A stretch of 64,000 nt of DNA from Paracoccus sediminis (GTDB lineage: Bacteria; Pseudomonadota; Alphaproteobacteria; Rhodobacterales; Rhodobacteraceae). Position 1 is the first letter of the stretch; each line of letters starts with the position of its first letter. Shown here in pieces: positions 12,669-22,835 of this stretch. The position numbers were made by a program, and so were the translations under genes. The notes under the pieces are model-generated. The model was not told the origin of the DNA. It saw nothing but the letters and a program-made list of their open reading frames with translations, and made no database searches. The DNA is taken from positions 62,001 to 126,000 of the forward strand of contig NZ_FZNM01000007.1 of assembly GCF_900188295.1 (NCBI RefSeq), written 5' to 3'.

Positions 12669-13105
12669 CATGCTCCGGCTTGGGCGATCGCGTCCAGGGT
12701 CGCATCCCAGGCCAGCAGGATCGAGGCATGGCGGTTGGGGTATTCGCGCGCGGGCCACAAGGCTTCGAGATCGGCGAAAGGCGCGGCCGGGGGCGCGCCG
12801 TCCAGGGTCAGCATGGCGCGCAGCGCGTCACGGGTATCCGCGATCTCGGCCCGGCTGCGGCCGATGACGGCCTGGCCCAGAACCGCGGCCGACGCCTGCC
12901 CAAGCGCGCAGGCCCGAACCTCTTGCGCGAAATCGGCGACCCGGTCCCCGTCCATCGCGACATAGGCCGTGACCGAGGATCCGCACTGGGGCGACCGGCG
13001 CATGGCCTTGCCGTCGAAGTCCGCAAGCACCCCCAGATGCGGAATAGCGGTCGTCAGCGCAAGGATCCGGCGTGAATAAAGCTGCATCAGGTCGCTGTCG
13101 GCCAT
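12668..13105 (-). CDS. IscU/NifU-like iron-sulfur cluster scaffold protein
   Basis: A 145-residue protein with the scaffold-family pattern: an N-terminal helix (DLMQLYSRRILALTT), then cysteines in SPQCGSSV and VRACALGQAS, and a C-terminal helix region with FADLEALWPAREYPNRHAS. Proteins of this group in Rhodobacterales are SufU/NifU-like scaffolds for building or transferring Fe-S clusters. The expected first cysteine (near the DFDGKAMRRS segment) is replaced by lysine/methionine-containing sequence, so only two of the three canonical ligand cysteines are evident. It is divergent from hisI, 61 bases apart. Confidence 0.75.
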   Translation of the reverse strand: MADSDLMQLYSRRILALTTAIPHLGVLADFDGKAMRRSPQCGSSVTAYVAMDGDRVADFAQEVRACALGQASAAVLGQAVIGRSRAEIADTRDALRAMLTLDGAPPAAPFADLEALWPAREYPNRHASILLAWDATLDAIAQAGA

Positions 13106-13166
13106 CGGTCTTTTCCTTGCGCTGCCTCTGGCCTAGATAAGGACGCGCCCCTTGAAAGGAAACCCG

Positions 13167-13523
13167 ATGTTCGACCCCGCCAGCCTGAAATACGATGCGA
13201 ACGGCCTTATCCCGGCCATCGCCCAGGATGCGGACAGCGGCGATGTTCTGATGATGGCTTGGATGAACGCCGAAAGCGTGGCCCGCACCCTGCAAACCGG
13301 GCGCGTCACCTATTGGTCCCGATCCCGCCGGTCGTTCTGGATCAAGGGCGAAACGTCGGGGCATATGCAGGAACTGGTGGAACTGCGGATCGATTGCGAC
13401 CGCGACTGCGTGCTGGCCATGGTGCGCCAGACCGGTCCCGCCTGCCACACCAACCGGAGAAGCTGCTTTTACACCGCGATCCGCAATGATGCCGAGGTCG
13501 AGGTCATGGCACCGATGGCCTAG
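13167..13523 (+). CDS. hisI: Phosphoribosyl-AMP cyclohydrolase
   Basis: A 118-residue protein with the HisI metal-binding and catalytic segments MMAWMNAES, GRVTYWSRSRR and DCDRDCVLAMV, and the C-terminal ACHTNRRSCFY cysteines. It opens the ring of phosphoribosyl-AMP in the third step of histidine biosynthesis. It stands alone without the phosphoribosyl-ATP pyrophosphohydrolase domain, as in other alphaproteobacteria. The ATG at 13167 is preceded by AAAGGA; an upstream TTG at 13152 is less likely. Its TAG stop shares the tetranucleotide CTAG with the convergent gluQ stop. Confidence 0.95.
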   Translation: MFDPASLKYDANGLIPAIAQDADSGDVLMMAWMNAESVARTLQTGRVTYWSRSRRSFWIKGETSGHMQELVELRIDCDRDCVLAMVRQTGPACHTNRRSCFYTAIRNDAEVEVMAPMA

Positions 13524-14371
13524 AATCCGATGAGGCGGCGGATGTCCTGCGGGGTCGCGCCGTCGTCGCGGTAATGGCGGATGGCGCGGCCATCGTCGCG
13601 TTTCGCCAGCCGCTTGCCGGCGTCGTCGCGGATCAATCGATGGTGATGGTAAAGCGGCGTTGGCAAATCCAGCAGCCGTTGCAAAAGAACGTGGACCCAG
13701 GTTGCATCGAACAGATCCTTTCCGCGCGTGACGACAGTTATGTCCTGCGCCGCGTCGTCCACCACGACCGCAAGGTGATAGGACGTGCCCATGCCGCGCC
13801 GCGAAAGGATCACATCGCCGATGCCATTCAGGAACTGATCGCGGAACAGGGCATGGTTCTGGCCGGGCAGGATCGCCTGATCCCGGAAGGCGACGTGGTC
13901 CCGGCCCAAGGCATCAAAGGCGCGCGCGGCATCCAGCCGGATTACGTCGCCGGGTTCGGCGTCGGACAGGCGGCGTACCCGGCAGGTGCCGGGATAGACC
14001 AGCCCGTCGGGACCGGCGGGCAGGGCGCCTTCCTGCGGCGCCGACAGCGCCGCGCGGATGTCGCCGCGACGACATCGGCACGGATACGTCAGCGGAGCCA
14101 GCCGTGCCAATGCATCGCGATAGGCCGCCATCCGGTCCGACTGCCGCATCACCGGCTGCTGCCATGTCAGACCCAGCCAAGCCAGATCCGCGTAAATCGC
14201 GGCTTCGTATTCGGGACGACAACGGTCGCGGTCGATATCCTCGATACGCAACAGGAACTGTCCGGGATCGGCTGAATGCTGTGCCACAAGCGCCGCATAG
14301 GCATGGCCAAGATGCAGCAGCCCCGTGGGCGAGGGCGCAAAGCGCGTGCGTCTTACTGGGGCGCCAGCCAT
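13520..14371 (-). CDS. gluQ: Glutamyl-Q tRNA(Asp) synthetase
   Basis: A 283-residue class I synthetase core lacking the anticodon-binding domain of GltX, which is the definition of GluQ. It has the RFAPSPTG start, the HIGH-like HLGHAYA (residues 21-27), a cysteine-rich zinc site (YPCRCRRGD and GTCRVRR) and the KMSKS-like KRLAKRDD near residue 253. It attaches glutamate to queuosine in the anticodon loop of tRNA-Asp. It starts inside the end of trmFO with a 19-base overlap, so two tRNA-modification genes are coupled. Confidence 0.93.
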   Translation of the reverse strand: MAGAPVRRTRFAPSPTGLLHLGHAYAALVAQHSADPGQFLLRIEDIDRDRCRPEYEAAIYADLAWLGLTWQQPVMRQSDRMAAYRDALARLAPLTYPCRCRRGDIRAALSAPQEGALPAGPDGLVYPGTCRVRRLSDAEPGDVIRLDAARAFDALGRDHVAFRDQAILPGQNHALFRDQFLNGIGDVILSRRGMGTSYHLAVVVDDAAQDITVVTRGKDLFDATWVHVLLQRLLDLPTPLYHHHRLIRDDAGKRLAKRDDGRAIRHYRDDGATPQDIRRLIGF

Positions 14372-15690
14372 GCGGAAAAGTCGTCCTTGGCCCGCTGCGT
14401 ATAGGCCGGGTATCGGTCCTTGCGGCCCTTCCGGCCGCTGCGCATCTCCTCCAGCGGCGGAAACAGCCCGAAGTTGACGTTCATCGGCTGGAACGTCTTG
14501 GCCTCGGCTCCGCCGGTGATGTGGTGGACCAGGGCGCCCGTGGCCGTGGTCGCCGGGGGTGGGGGCAGGTCGCGTCCCCGCGCCTGCGCCGCCGCCATCC
14601 GGCCCGCCAGCAATCCCATGGCGGCGCTTTCGACATAGCCTTCGACCCCCGTGACCTGTCCGGCAAAGCGCAGGTTCGGGCGCAGCCGCAAGCGCATCCG
14701 ATCGTCCAGCAATGTGGGCGAATTCAGAAACGAATTGCGATGGATGCCGCCAAGCCGGGCGAACCCGGCATTCTCCAGGCCGGGTATCATGCGAAAGACC
14801 TCGGTCTGTGCCCCGTATTTCATCTTGGTCTGAAAGCCGACGATATTGTAAAGCGTTCCCAGCGCATTATCCCGGCGAAGTTGAACCACCGCGTAAGGTT
14901 TTTCATCCGGCTTGTGGGCGTTTGTCAGCCCGACCGGCTTCATCGGACCGTGGCGCAGGGTTTCGCGCCCGCGTTCGGCCATCACCTCGATCGGCAGGCA
15001 GCCGTCGAAATAGCCTGCGGTCTCACCCTCGTGAAACTCGGTCTTTTCGGCGGCCAGAAGCGCGTCGATGAATGCCTCGTATCGGGCGCGGTCCATCGGG
15101 CAGTTGATATAGGCGCGGCGTTCGGCCTCGGTTTCGCCCTTGTCATAGCGGCTTTGTTCCCAGGCCACGGACATGTCGATGGTGTCGGCATGGACGATGG
15201 GTGCGATGGCGTCGAAAAAGGCCAGGGCGTCGGTGCCTGTCACGGACCGGATCGCCTGCGCCAAGGTGTCCGACGTCAGCGGTCCCGTGGCCACGATCCA
15301 GTTTCCATCGGCGGGCAAGTCGGCAATTTCGCCTGGAACGATCCGGATCAGCGGCTCGGCGTGCAATGCCTGGGTTACGGCGGCGGAAAACGCCTCTCGA
15401 TCCACGGCCAAGGCGCCTCCGGCGGGCAGCTTGTGGCGGTCGGCCATTGCCATGATAAGCCCATCGGCCGCGCGCATTTCCCAGTGCAACTGGCCCACCG
15501 CATTCATCACGTCATCGTCGGACCGGAAGCTGTTGGAACAGACCATTTCCGCGCAGTCCCCGGTCTTGTGGGCGAAGGTGCCCTTGGCGGGGCGCATTTC
15601 ATGCAGGACCACGGGCACGCCCGCGCGGGCGATCTGCCACGCGGCCTCGGATCCGGCAAGGCCCGCACCGACGATATGGATTGGTTCCAT
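14353..15690 (-). CDS. trmFO: Folate/FAD-dependent tRNA (uracil-54-C5)-methyltransferase TrmFO
   Basis: A 445-residue flavoprotein starting [20 protein letters not shown], with the FAD-binding GxGxxG fold and the conserved [11 protein letters not shown] cysteine region. TrmFO forms ribothymidine at position 54 of tRNA using methylene-tetrahydrofolate. The C-terminal [11 protein letters not shown] and GRKGRKDRY segments are typical. It runs into gluQ by overlap, and lies downstream of rplY behind a strong hairpin at 15736-15760. Confidence 0.96.
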   Translation of the reverse strand: MEPIHIVGAGLAGSEAAWQIARAGVPVVLHEMRPAKGTFAHKTGDCAEMVCSNSFRSDDDVMNAVGQLHWEMRAADGLIMAMADRHKLPAGGALAVDREAFSAAVTQALHAEPLIRIVPGEIADLPADGNWIVATGPLTSDTLAQAIRSVTGTDALAFFDAIAPIVHADTIDMSVAWEQSRYDKGETEAERRAYINCPMDRARYEAFIDALLAAEKTEFHEGETAGYFDGCLPIEVMAERGRETLRHGPMKPVGLTNAHKPDEKPYAVVQLRRDNALGTLYNIVGFQTKMKYGAQTEVFRMIPGLENAGFARLGGIHRNSFLNSPTLLDDRMRLRLRPNLRFAGQVTGVEGYVESAAMGLLAGRMAAAQARGRDLPPPPATTATGALVHHITGGAEAKTFQPMNVNFGLFPPLEEMRSGRKGRKDRYPAYTQRAKDDFSAWLAPQ

Positions 15691-15732
15691 GTGACCTCCT
15701 GCACACGGGCTAGCAAAGCGGCCCGCAAATAG

Positions 15733-15760
15733 AAAGGGGCGGCGCCAGCGGCGCCGCCCC
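15733..15760 (-). terminator. Intrinsic terminator after rplY
   Basis: A perfect 11-bp G+C stem (15736-15746 with 15750-15760) and a 3-base AGC loop. On the minus strand it is followed by TTTCTA, a short U tract. It lies 25 bases after the rplY stop. Confidence 0.65.
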
Positions 15761-15784
15761 GATGATCGTGCAACCCGGAAAGGA

Positions 15785-16408
15785 TCACTCCTCGGCTGCG
15801 GCGGCCTCGGCAGGCTCGTCGTCGCCGCCGGACCGCAGGGCGGACGGCGCAGCGATGTTGGCGATCACGAAGTTGCGGTCGATGGTCGCCTTCGCGCCTT
15901 CGGGCAATGCCACGTCGTTGATGTGGATCGTGTCGCCGACGTTCAGACCTTCCAGATCGACGGTGATATGGTCGGGGATGTCGCCCGCCGTCACCATCAG
16001 TTCCACCTCGGGACGCACGGTCACCAGCGTGCCGCCGCGCTTGAGGCCGGGGCATTTTTCGTGATTGATGAAATCGACGTGGATGAACAGGTTCACCTTG
16101 GACGTGCGGCGCAGGCGCATGAAGTCGATGTGGATCGGCAGATCCTTGACCACGTCCTTTTGCACGCCGCGGCAGATGACGCGCACGTCCTCCTGCCCAT
16201 CGACCTTGAGGTTGAACAGCGTGGACATGAACCGGCCGGCGCGCAGTTGCGTCAGCAGCTTGTTGAAGTCGAACTGGACGTTGACGGGATCCTTGTGGTC
16301 TCCGTAAACGACGCCCGGCACCTTGCCGTCGCGGCGAGCTTGGCGGGCGGCCCCCTTGCCTGACCCCGCGCGCGGCTCGGCCACCAGATCAGGGATCTCT
16401 TTGGCCAT
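15785..16408 (-). CDS. rplY: 50S ribosomal protein L25 (CTC/TL5 type)
   Basis: A 207-residue two-domain L25: an N-terminal 5S-rRNA-binding domain (with [19 protein letters not shown]) and the C-terminal beta TL5 domain ([20 protein letters not shown]). The tail is acidic and alanine-rich ([10 protein letters not shown]). In many proteobacteria pth (peptidyl-tRNA hydrolase) follows rplY; here trmFO does. The minus-strand transcript probably ends at the hairpin just downstream. Confidence 0.95.
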   Translation of the reverse strand: MAKEIPDLVAEPRAGSGKGAARQARRDGKVPGVVYGDHKDPVNVQFDFNKLLTQLRAGRFMSTLFNLKVDGQEDVRVICRGVQKDVVKDLPIHIDFMRLRRTSKVNLFIHVDFINHEKCPGLKRGGTLVTVRPEVELMVTAGDIPDHITVDLEGLNVGDTIHINDVALPEGAKATIDRNFVIANIAAPSALRSGGDDEPAEAAAAEE

Positions 16409-16473
16409 GATATATCTTCCTATCGGTTATGAACGCCGCCATCCTCCAAGGGTGCATGGCGACAGGTCGCGCC

Positions 16474-17682
16474 CTATACGGCAACGGGCGCGATTTGTGA
16501 AGTCCCCATCGGCGCCTGGACGTCGTATTCATCCAGAAAGCCCTTGGGGATCATCACATGCTGCGGGCCGATGTCCTTGATGTTGCGTTCCCCGCACAGC
16601 GCCATGCTGACATCCAGTTCCTTGCCGATGATTTCCAGCGCCTTTGTGACGCCCGCCTCGCCCATCGCGCCAAGGCCATGGATCCAGGCCCGGCCGATCC
16701 AGGTCGAATGCGCCCCCAGGGCCAGGGCCTTCAGCACGTCCTGGCCGGACCGGATGCCGCTGTCCAGATGGATCTCCACGCGGTTCCCCACGGCCTTGAC
16801 GATATGCGGCAACATGCGGATCGACGACATCGCCCCGTCCAGTTGCCGGCCGCCGTGGTTGCTGACGATGATCGCATCGGCGCCGAAGTCGGCGGCAAGG
16901 CGCGCGTCGTCGGGATCGAGGATCCCTTTCAGGATCAGCTTACCGCCCCACATGTCGCGGATGCGCGCGATCTTGTCCCAGTCCAGCCGTTCGTCGAACT
17001 GTTCGGCCGTCCAGCTGCTGAGCGATCGTGTATCCCCGACGCCCTTGGCGTGACCCACGATGTTGCCGAACCCGCGCCGCCGGGTTTGCAGCATCCCCAT
17101 GCCCCACCGCCAGCGGAACGCCAGATCCAGCATCGTCGGCAGCGTCAGCTTGGGCGGGGCGGACAGGCCGTTCTTCAGATCCTTGTGGCGCTGCCCCAGG
17201 ATTTGCAGATCCAGCGTCAGCACCAGGGCACTGCATCCGGCCTGTTTCGCGCGCTCGATGATGGCGGCCAGGAAATCCTGGTCCTTCATCACATACAGCT
17301 GGAACATGAAGGGCTTGGTCGTGTTTTCCGCGACATCCTCGATGGAACAGATCGACATCGTGGACAGGCAGAACGGCACGCCGAACTTTTCGGCCGCGCG
17401 GGCGGCATGGATTTCGCCGTCGGCGTGCTGCATCCCGGTCAGGCCCACCGGCGCAAGGGCCACCGGCATCGTGGCGGGCAATCCGGCGATGTCGGATGCG
17501 ATGCTGCGGTTGGACATGTCCACCGCCACCTTCTGGCGCAGCTTCAACCGGGCGAAATCGGTCGTGTTCTCGCGAAAGGTCTGTTCGGTATAGCTGCCCG
17601 ATTCGGCATAGTCGTAGAACATCTTCGGGGCGCGGGCGCGATGCATCCGCTTCAGATCTTCGATCGAGGTGACGACGGGCAT
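16474..17682 (-). CDS. lldD: FMN-dependent alpha-hydroxy-acid dehydrogenase, probably L-lactate dehydrogenase
   Basis: A 402-residue enzyme from the ATG at 17682 (MPVVTSIEDLKRMHRARAPK), with GGAGAG upstream; the longer frame would read through the operator palindrome. It has the FMN-barrel features PVALAPVGLTGMQHADGE, LTLDLQILGQRHKDLKNG and the substrate-binding SNHGGRQLDGAMS. Such enzymes oxidise L-lactate (or related 2-hydroxy acids) and pass electrons to the respiratory chain. The exact substrate cannot be fixed by eye: lactate, glycolate and mandelate enzymes share these motifs. The palindrome at 17698-17718 lies 16 bases upstream of the start. Confidence 0.88.
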   Translation of the reverse strand: MPVVTSIEDLKRMHRARAPKMFYDYAESGSYTEQTFRENTTDFARLKLRQKVAVDMSNRSIASDIAGLPATMPVALAPVGLTGMQHADGEIHAARAAEKFGVPFCLSTMSICSIEDVAENTTKPFMFQLYVMKDQDFLAAIIERAKQAGCSALVLTLDLQILGQRHKDLKNGLSAPPKLTLPTMLDLAFRWRWGMGMLQTRRRGFGNIVGHAKGVGDTRSLSSWTAEQFDERLDWDKIARIRDMWGGKLILKGILDPDDARLAADFGADAIIVSNHGGRQLDGAMSSIRMLPHIVKAVGNRVEIHLDSGIRSGQDVLKALALGAHSTWIGRAWIHGLGAMGEAGVTKALEIIGKELDVSMALCGERNIKDIGPQHVMIPKGFLDEYDVQAPMGTSQIAPVAV

Positions 17683-17697
17683 GAAACTCTCCGCAAG

Positions 17698-17724
17698 TTG
17701 GTAAAATTTTTTTACCAAATTGGT
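17698..17724 (-). promoter_or_regulatory. Palindromic operator candidate upstream of lldD
   Basis: TTGGTAAAA and TTTTACCAA form perfect 9-bp arms around TTT (17698-17718). The right half overlaps a second dyad, ACCAAATTGGT, at 17714-17724, giving three TTGGT/ACCAA half-sites. TTGGT/ACCAA half-sites are typical of GntR-family LldR/PdhR-type regulators, though the spacing here is not canonical. No GntR gene is adjacent. Confidence 0.5.
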
Positions 17725-17737
17725 TGCATGTTGGCAA

Positions 17738-18001
17738 TCAATCGCTTTGGATGCGCGCCAGGGCATCCGGTTCGATCACTGGACCCCGCAGCGCATCGGC
17801 CCGCCGCCGCAGGGCTGCGGCGCGCGCCTCGGCCTGGGCATCGACGACCGCTGGCGATGTCGCCGCAGCGGGGGCGTGATCGGGCAGGGTCGGTTCCGCC
17901 AGGATCTGGTCGGTCGGCAGCAGGCGGGGATAGGCTTCGGGGCTGGCGTCGCAGCCTGGCACAAGGGCGACGCAGGCGCACAGGATCAGGGCATGTTTCA
18001 T
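17738..18001 (-). CDS. Small lipoprotein of unknown function
   Basis: An 87-residue protein from the ATG at 18001 (MKHALILCACVALVPGC), with a lipobox LVPGC giving lipidation at residue 17. The mature part is short, with proline-rich then helical Ala/Arg-rich sequence (AQAEARAAALRRRADALRG). A small conserved helix may face the periplasm. It lies 55 bases upstream of lldD on the same strand with the operator palindrome between, and is divergent from the TetR gene (75 bases). Function is not recognised. Confidence 0.65.
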   Translation of the reverse strand: MKHALILCACVALVPGCDASPEAYPRLLPTDQILAEPTLPDHAPAAATSPAVVDAQAEARAAALRRRADALRGPVIEPDALARIQSD

Positions 18002-18076
18002 GGGACAAAGCCTAGGCCTTGCCTGACGAGGGGGCAACGGGCTTTCCCGCGGCCTTGCCGCGCGCTAGAACACCGC

Positions 18077-18661
18077 ATGGCCCGCACCCAAGGTTCCCGC
18101 GCCGATGTCACCGGCCCCCTGATCCGCGACCAGGCCCGCCGCCTGTTCGCGCGCCAAGGCTATGCGGCCGTATCGATGCGCCAGATCGCGTCGGCCGTGG
18201 GGGTGCAGGCCGGGGCGCTTTATGCCTATACGCCCGACAAGCAGGCGCTGTTGCTGGACCTGCTGGAAAGCCACATGCGGAATCTTCTGGCGGCCTGGAC
18301 GGACATTCCGGGCGATCCTCTGGCGCGGCTGGAACATTTCGTCCGCTTTCACATCGACACCAGCCTGGATCATCCCGATGCAGTGTTCCTGTCCTATATG
18401 GAGCTGCGCAACCTGACGCCCCAGAACTTTGCCCGGATCGCCGATTTGCGCAGCCGTTACGAGGCCGCGCTGGAAACGATCCTGCGCGACGGCATGGCCG
18501 CCGGGGTCATGCGCATCGACGACCCGCGATTGGCGACGATGGCGTTGATCGCGATGCTGACGGGCGTGACGAACTGGTACCGCGAAGGCGGTCGGCTGGA
18601 CCGGCGCCGCATCGGCGACATCTATTGGGGTCTTGTCCGGGGGGCCGTCGGCGCGGATTGA
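18077..18661 (+). CDS. TetR/AcrR family transcriptional regulator
   Basis: A 194-residue protein. The N-terminal helix-turn-helix is clear (RRLFARQGYAAVSMRQIASA followed by VGVQAGALYAYTPDKQALL, residues about 21-60). The remaining helices form the ligand and dimerisation domain. TetR proteins usually repress a neighbouring promoter until a small ligand binds. Neighbours are the divergent small lipoprotein and the downstream dnaG, 32 bases away. The ATG at 18077 was chosen because it starts the family-length protein; no strong ribosome binding site is visible. The target is unknown. Confidence 0.88.
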   Translation: MARTQGSRADVTGPLIRDQARRLFARQGYAAVSMRQIASAVGVQAGALYAYTPDKQALLLDLLESHMRNLLAAWTDIPGDPLARLEHFVRFHIDTSLDHPDAVFLSYMELRNLTPQNFARIADLRSRYEAALETILRDGMAAGVMRIDDPRLATMALIAMLTGVTNWYREGGRLDRRRIGDIYWGLVRGAVGAD

Positions 18662-18693
18662 CGCTGACGCCCGCCAAGCCCGATAATCGCCCC

Positions 18694-20589
18694 ATGACCT
18701 TGCCCCCTGGCTTTCTTGACGAGATTCGCAACCGCGTTCCGATCAGCCGCGTGATCGGAAAGAAGGTCGTCTGGGATCTGCGCAAGTCGAACCAGGCGCG
18801 CGGCGACTGGTGGGCGCCATGCCCGTTCCACCAGGAAAAATCCGCCAGTTTTCATTGCGATGACCAAAAGGGGTATTATTACTGCTTTGGCTGCCAGGCC
18901 AAGGGCGACGCCATCAGGTTCCTGCGCGAGGCCGACGGGATGGAATTCATCGAAGCCGTCACGCTGCTGGCTGCCGAGGCGGGGTTGCAGATGCCCCAGC
19001 CCGATCCCCGCGCCCGCGAACGCAGCGATCGCCGCACCCGCCTGCTGGACGTGACCGAGGCCGCCTGCCGCTGGTTCCGCCTGCAATTGCAGACAGGCGC
19101 AGCCGCCGAGGCGCGCGATTATCTGGCCCGTCGCGGCCTTGACGCCGATGCCCTGGAACGGTTCGAAATCGGCTTTGCGCCAGACAGCCGAACGGCCCTG
19201 ACCGCTGCGCTGCGGGACAAGGGTTTCAACGAGACGCTGATCGTCGAATCGGGCATGGCGGTCAAGCCCGACGGCGGCGGCGCGGCTTATGACCGCTTTC
19301 GGGGCCGCATCATCTTTCCGATCCGTGACGGGCAGGGCCGTTGCATCGGTTTCGGCGGGCGGGCGATGGATCCGGACGCGCGGGCCAAATACCTCAACAG
19401 TCCGGAAACCCCGCTGTTTGACAAGGGGCGCAATCTTTACAACCTCGGACCCGCCCGCGCGGCGATTGCCAAGGGGCAGCGGCTGGTCGTGGCCGAAGGT
19501 TACATGGACGTGATCGCGTTGGCGCGCGCGGGCTTCGAGGGCGCTGTGGCCCCCCTTGGCACCGCGATAACCGAGGACCAGTTGCGCCTGATGTGGCGGA
19601 TTTCGCCCGAACCCGTGATCGCGCTTGACGGCGACGCCGCCGGCCAGCGGGCGGCCCGGCGGCTGATCGACCTTGCGTTGCCGATAACCGGGCCGGGCCA
19701 GGCCCTGCGCTTTGTCGTTCTGCCCGCAGGCCAGGATCCCGACGATCTCATCAAGGCCGCCGGACCCGCCGCCATGGGCGCGCTGCTGGATGGGGCACGC
19801 CCGCTTGTCGATCTGCTGTGGTCACGCGAAACCGAAGGACAGGTCTTCGACAGCCCCGAACGCAAGGCCGCCTTGGACAAGCGGCTGAAGGACGCAATCG
19901 CCAGAATTCCCGACGACCTGACCCGCAACCACTATGCCGAGGAGTTGCGCCGAAAGCGATGGGATCTGTTCGGCGGATCGTCCCGACGTGGCGAAACGCG
20001 TGCGGATCGCCGCAAGCCTGTCCGGCAAAACGGGACGCAGGTTCCCCGCAGCCCCTTGCCGGTTCCGGCGGCGATGGATCCGCAGGCGGCCGCCGCCCTG
20101 CTGGAGGGGGCGAGCCTGCTGATCTGCGCTCTGCATCCCGACCTTGTTCCGCAGGTGGAAACGCGGCTGGAACGTCTGACCCCGCAGGATCCCGACCGCG
20201 CGGCGCTTCTGTTCGACCTGCTCAGCCACACCGAGAGCGCGTCCGGCCGTCGCGGCCTTGAAACCCTGCGCGTCGATCCCAATCTGGTTCCGATGCAGAT
20301 CGCCGACAAGACATCGCTCGCGGCCGCCGCCGACCTGCGCGAGGCCCTGGACCGTCTTGAGGCAAGGACGATTTCGGAACGGGAAATCTGGCGGGCGGAG
20401 AACGAGATTACAGGCGAGGCGGACGAAGGACTGACATGGCGGTTCCGCCAGACCGGGCAGGTCCGCCACAGGATCGAACGGTTCGAGGATGACGACACCA
20501 AGGATCTGGACGAGGATCATGGCGCCTTGTCCGACCAGTTGTCGCAATTCCTGAATGGTCAGGTCTGGCGCAAGCCGCCGCGCCGCTGA
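18694..20589 (+). CDS. dnaG: DNA primase
   Basis: A 631-residue primase. The CHC2 zinc-binding domain has C43, H46, C64 and C67 (CPFH and CFGC). The Toprim catalytic core includes VVAEGYMDVIALARAG and the metal-binding ALDGDAAGQRAA. The C-terminal helical region binds DnaB. DnaG makes RNA primers for replication. The dnaG-rpoD order is that of the macromolecular synthesis operon, but the 139-base gap with many GANTC sites suggests rpoD has its own promoter. Longer in-frame extension upstream overlaps tetR in another frame and is not coding. Confidence 0.96.
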   Translation: MTLPPGFLDEIRNRVPISRVIGKKVVWDLRKSNQARGDWWAPCPFHQEKSASFHCDDQKGYYYCFGCQAKGDAIRFLREADGMEFIEAVTLLAAEAGLQMPQPDPRARERSDRRTRLLDVTEAACRWFRLQLQTGAAAEARDYLARRGLDADALERFEIGFAPDSRTALTAALRDKGFNETLIVESGMAVKPDGGGAAYDRFRGRIIFPIRDGQGRCIGFGGRAMDPDARAKYLNSPETPLFDKGRNLYNLGPARAAIAKGQRLVVAEGYMDVIALARAGFEGAVAPLGTAITEDQLRLMWRISPEPVIALDGDAAGQRAARRLIDLALPITGPGQALRFVVLPAGQDPDDLIKAAGPAAMGALLDGARPLVDLLWSRETEGQVFDSPERKAALDKRLKDAIARIPDDLTRNHYAEELRRKRWDLFGGSSRRGETRADRRKPVRQNGTQVPRSPLPVPAAMDPQAAAALLEGASLLICALHPDLVPQVETRLERLTPQDPDRAALLFDLLSHTESASGRRGLETLRVDPNLVPMQIADKTSLAAAADLREALDRLEARTISEREIWRAENEITGEADEGLTWRFRQTGQVRHRIERFEDDDTKDLDEDHGALSDQLSQFLNGQVWRKPPRR

Positions 20590-20600
20590 CCTTTTCCGGT

Positions 20601-20705
20601 GATTCGTCCGCGGTCGAATCGCTTTGCCGGCCCGCCCTTTGATTCGGTGGCCCGGCGCGCTAGTTATGTGACGGATTTTCGGTGATTCGCCGCTGCTTGC
20701 GAATC
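20601..20705. promoter_or_regulatory. Cluster of five GANTC methylation sites between dnaG and rpoD
   Basis: GANTC pentamers start at 20601, 20616, 20641, 20684 and 20701, five within 105 bases. GANTC is the recognition site of the cell-cycle methyltransferase CcrM of alphaproteobacteria. A very weak promoter-like TTGATT-N16-TAGTTA (20639-20666) overlaps the third site. Confidence 0.55.
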
Positions 20706-20728
20706 ACTACCTACAAAGGGAACCCTTG

Positions 20729-22702
<1,974 letters not shown>

Positions 22703-22707
22703 CAAGC

Positions 22708-22730
22708 ACCGCCTTCGGGCGGTTCTTCCA
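22708..22730 (+). terminator. Probable terminator after rpoD
   Basis: ACCGCC and GGCGGT form a 6-bp stem closed by a TTCG tetraloop, followed by TCTTCCA. It lies five bases after the rpoD stop. The U tract is poor. Confidence 0.5.
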
Positions 22731-22835
22731 CCCTTTTGGCATGGCCCGAACCTCGTGCGCCGCCTGGGGGGGATCGGCGCTTGCAATCCAGGGGTAAATC
22801 GTGAACGCTGTCAGGATGCTTCACGAGGTTCGTTC

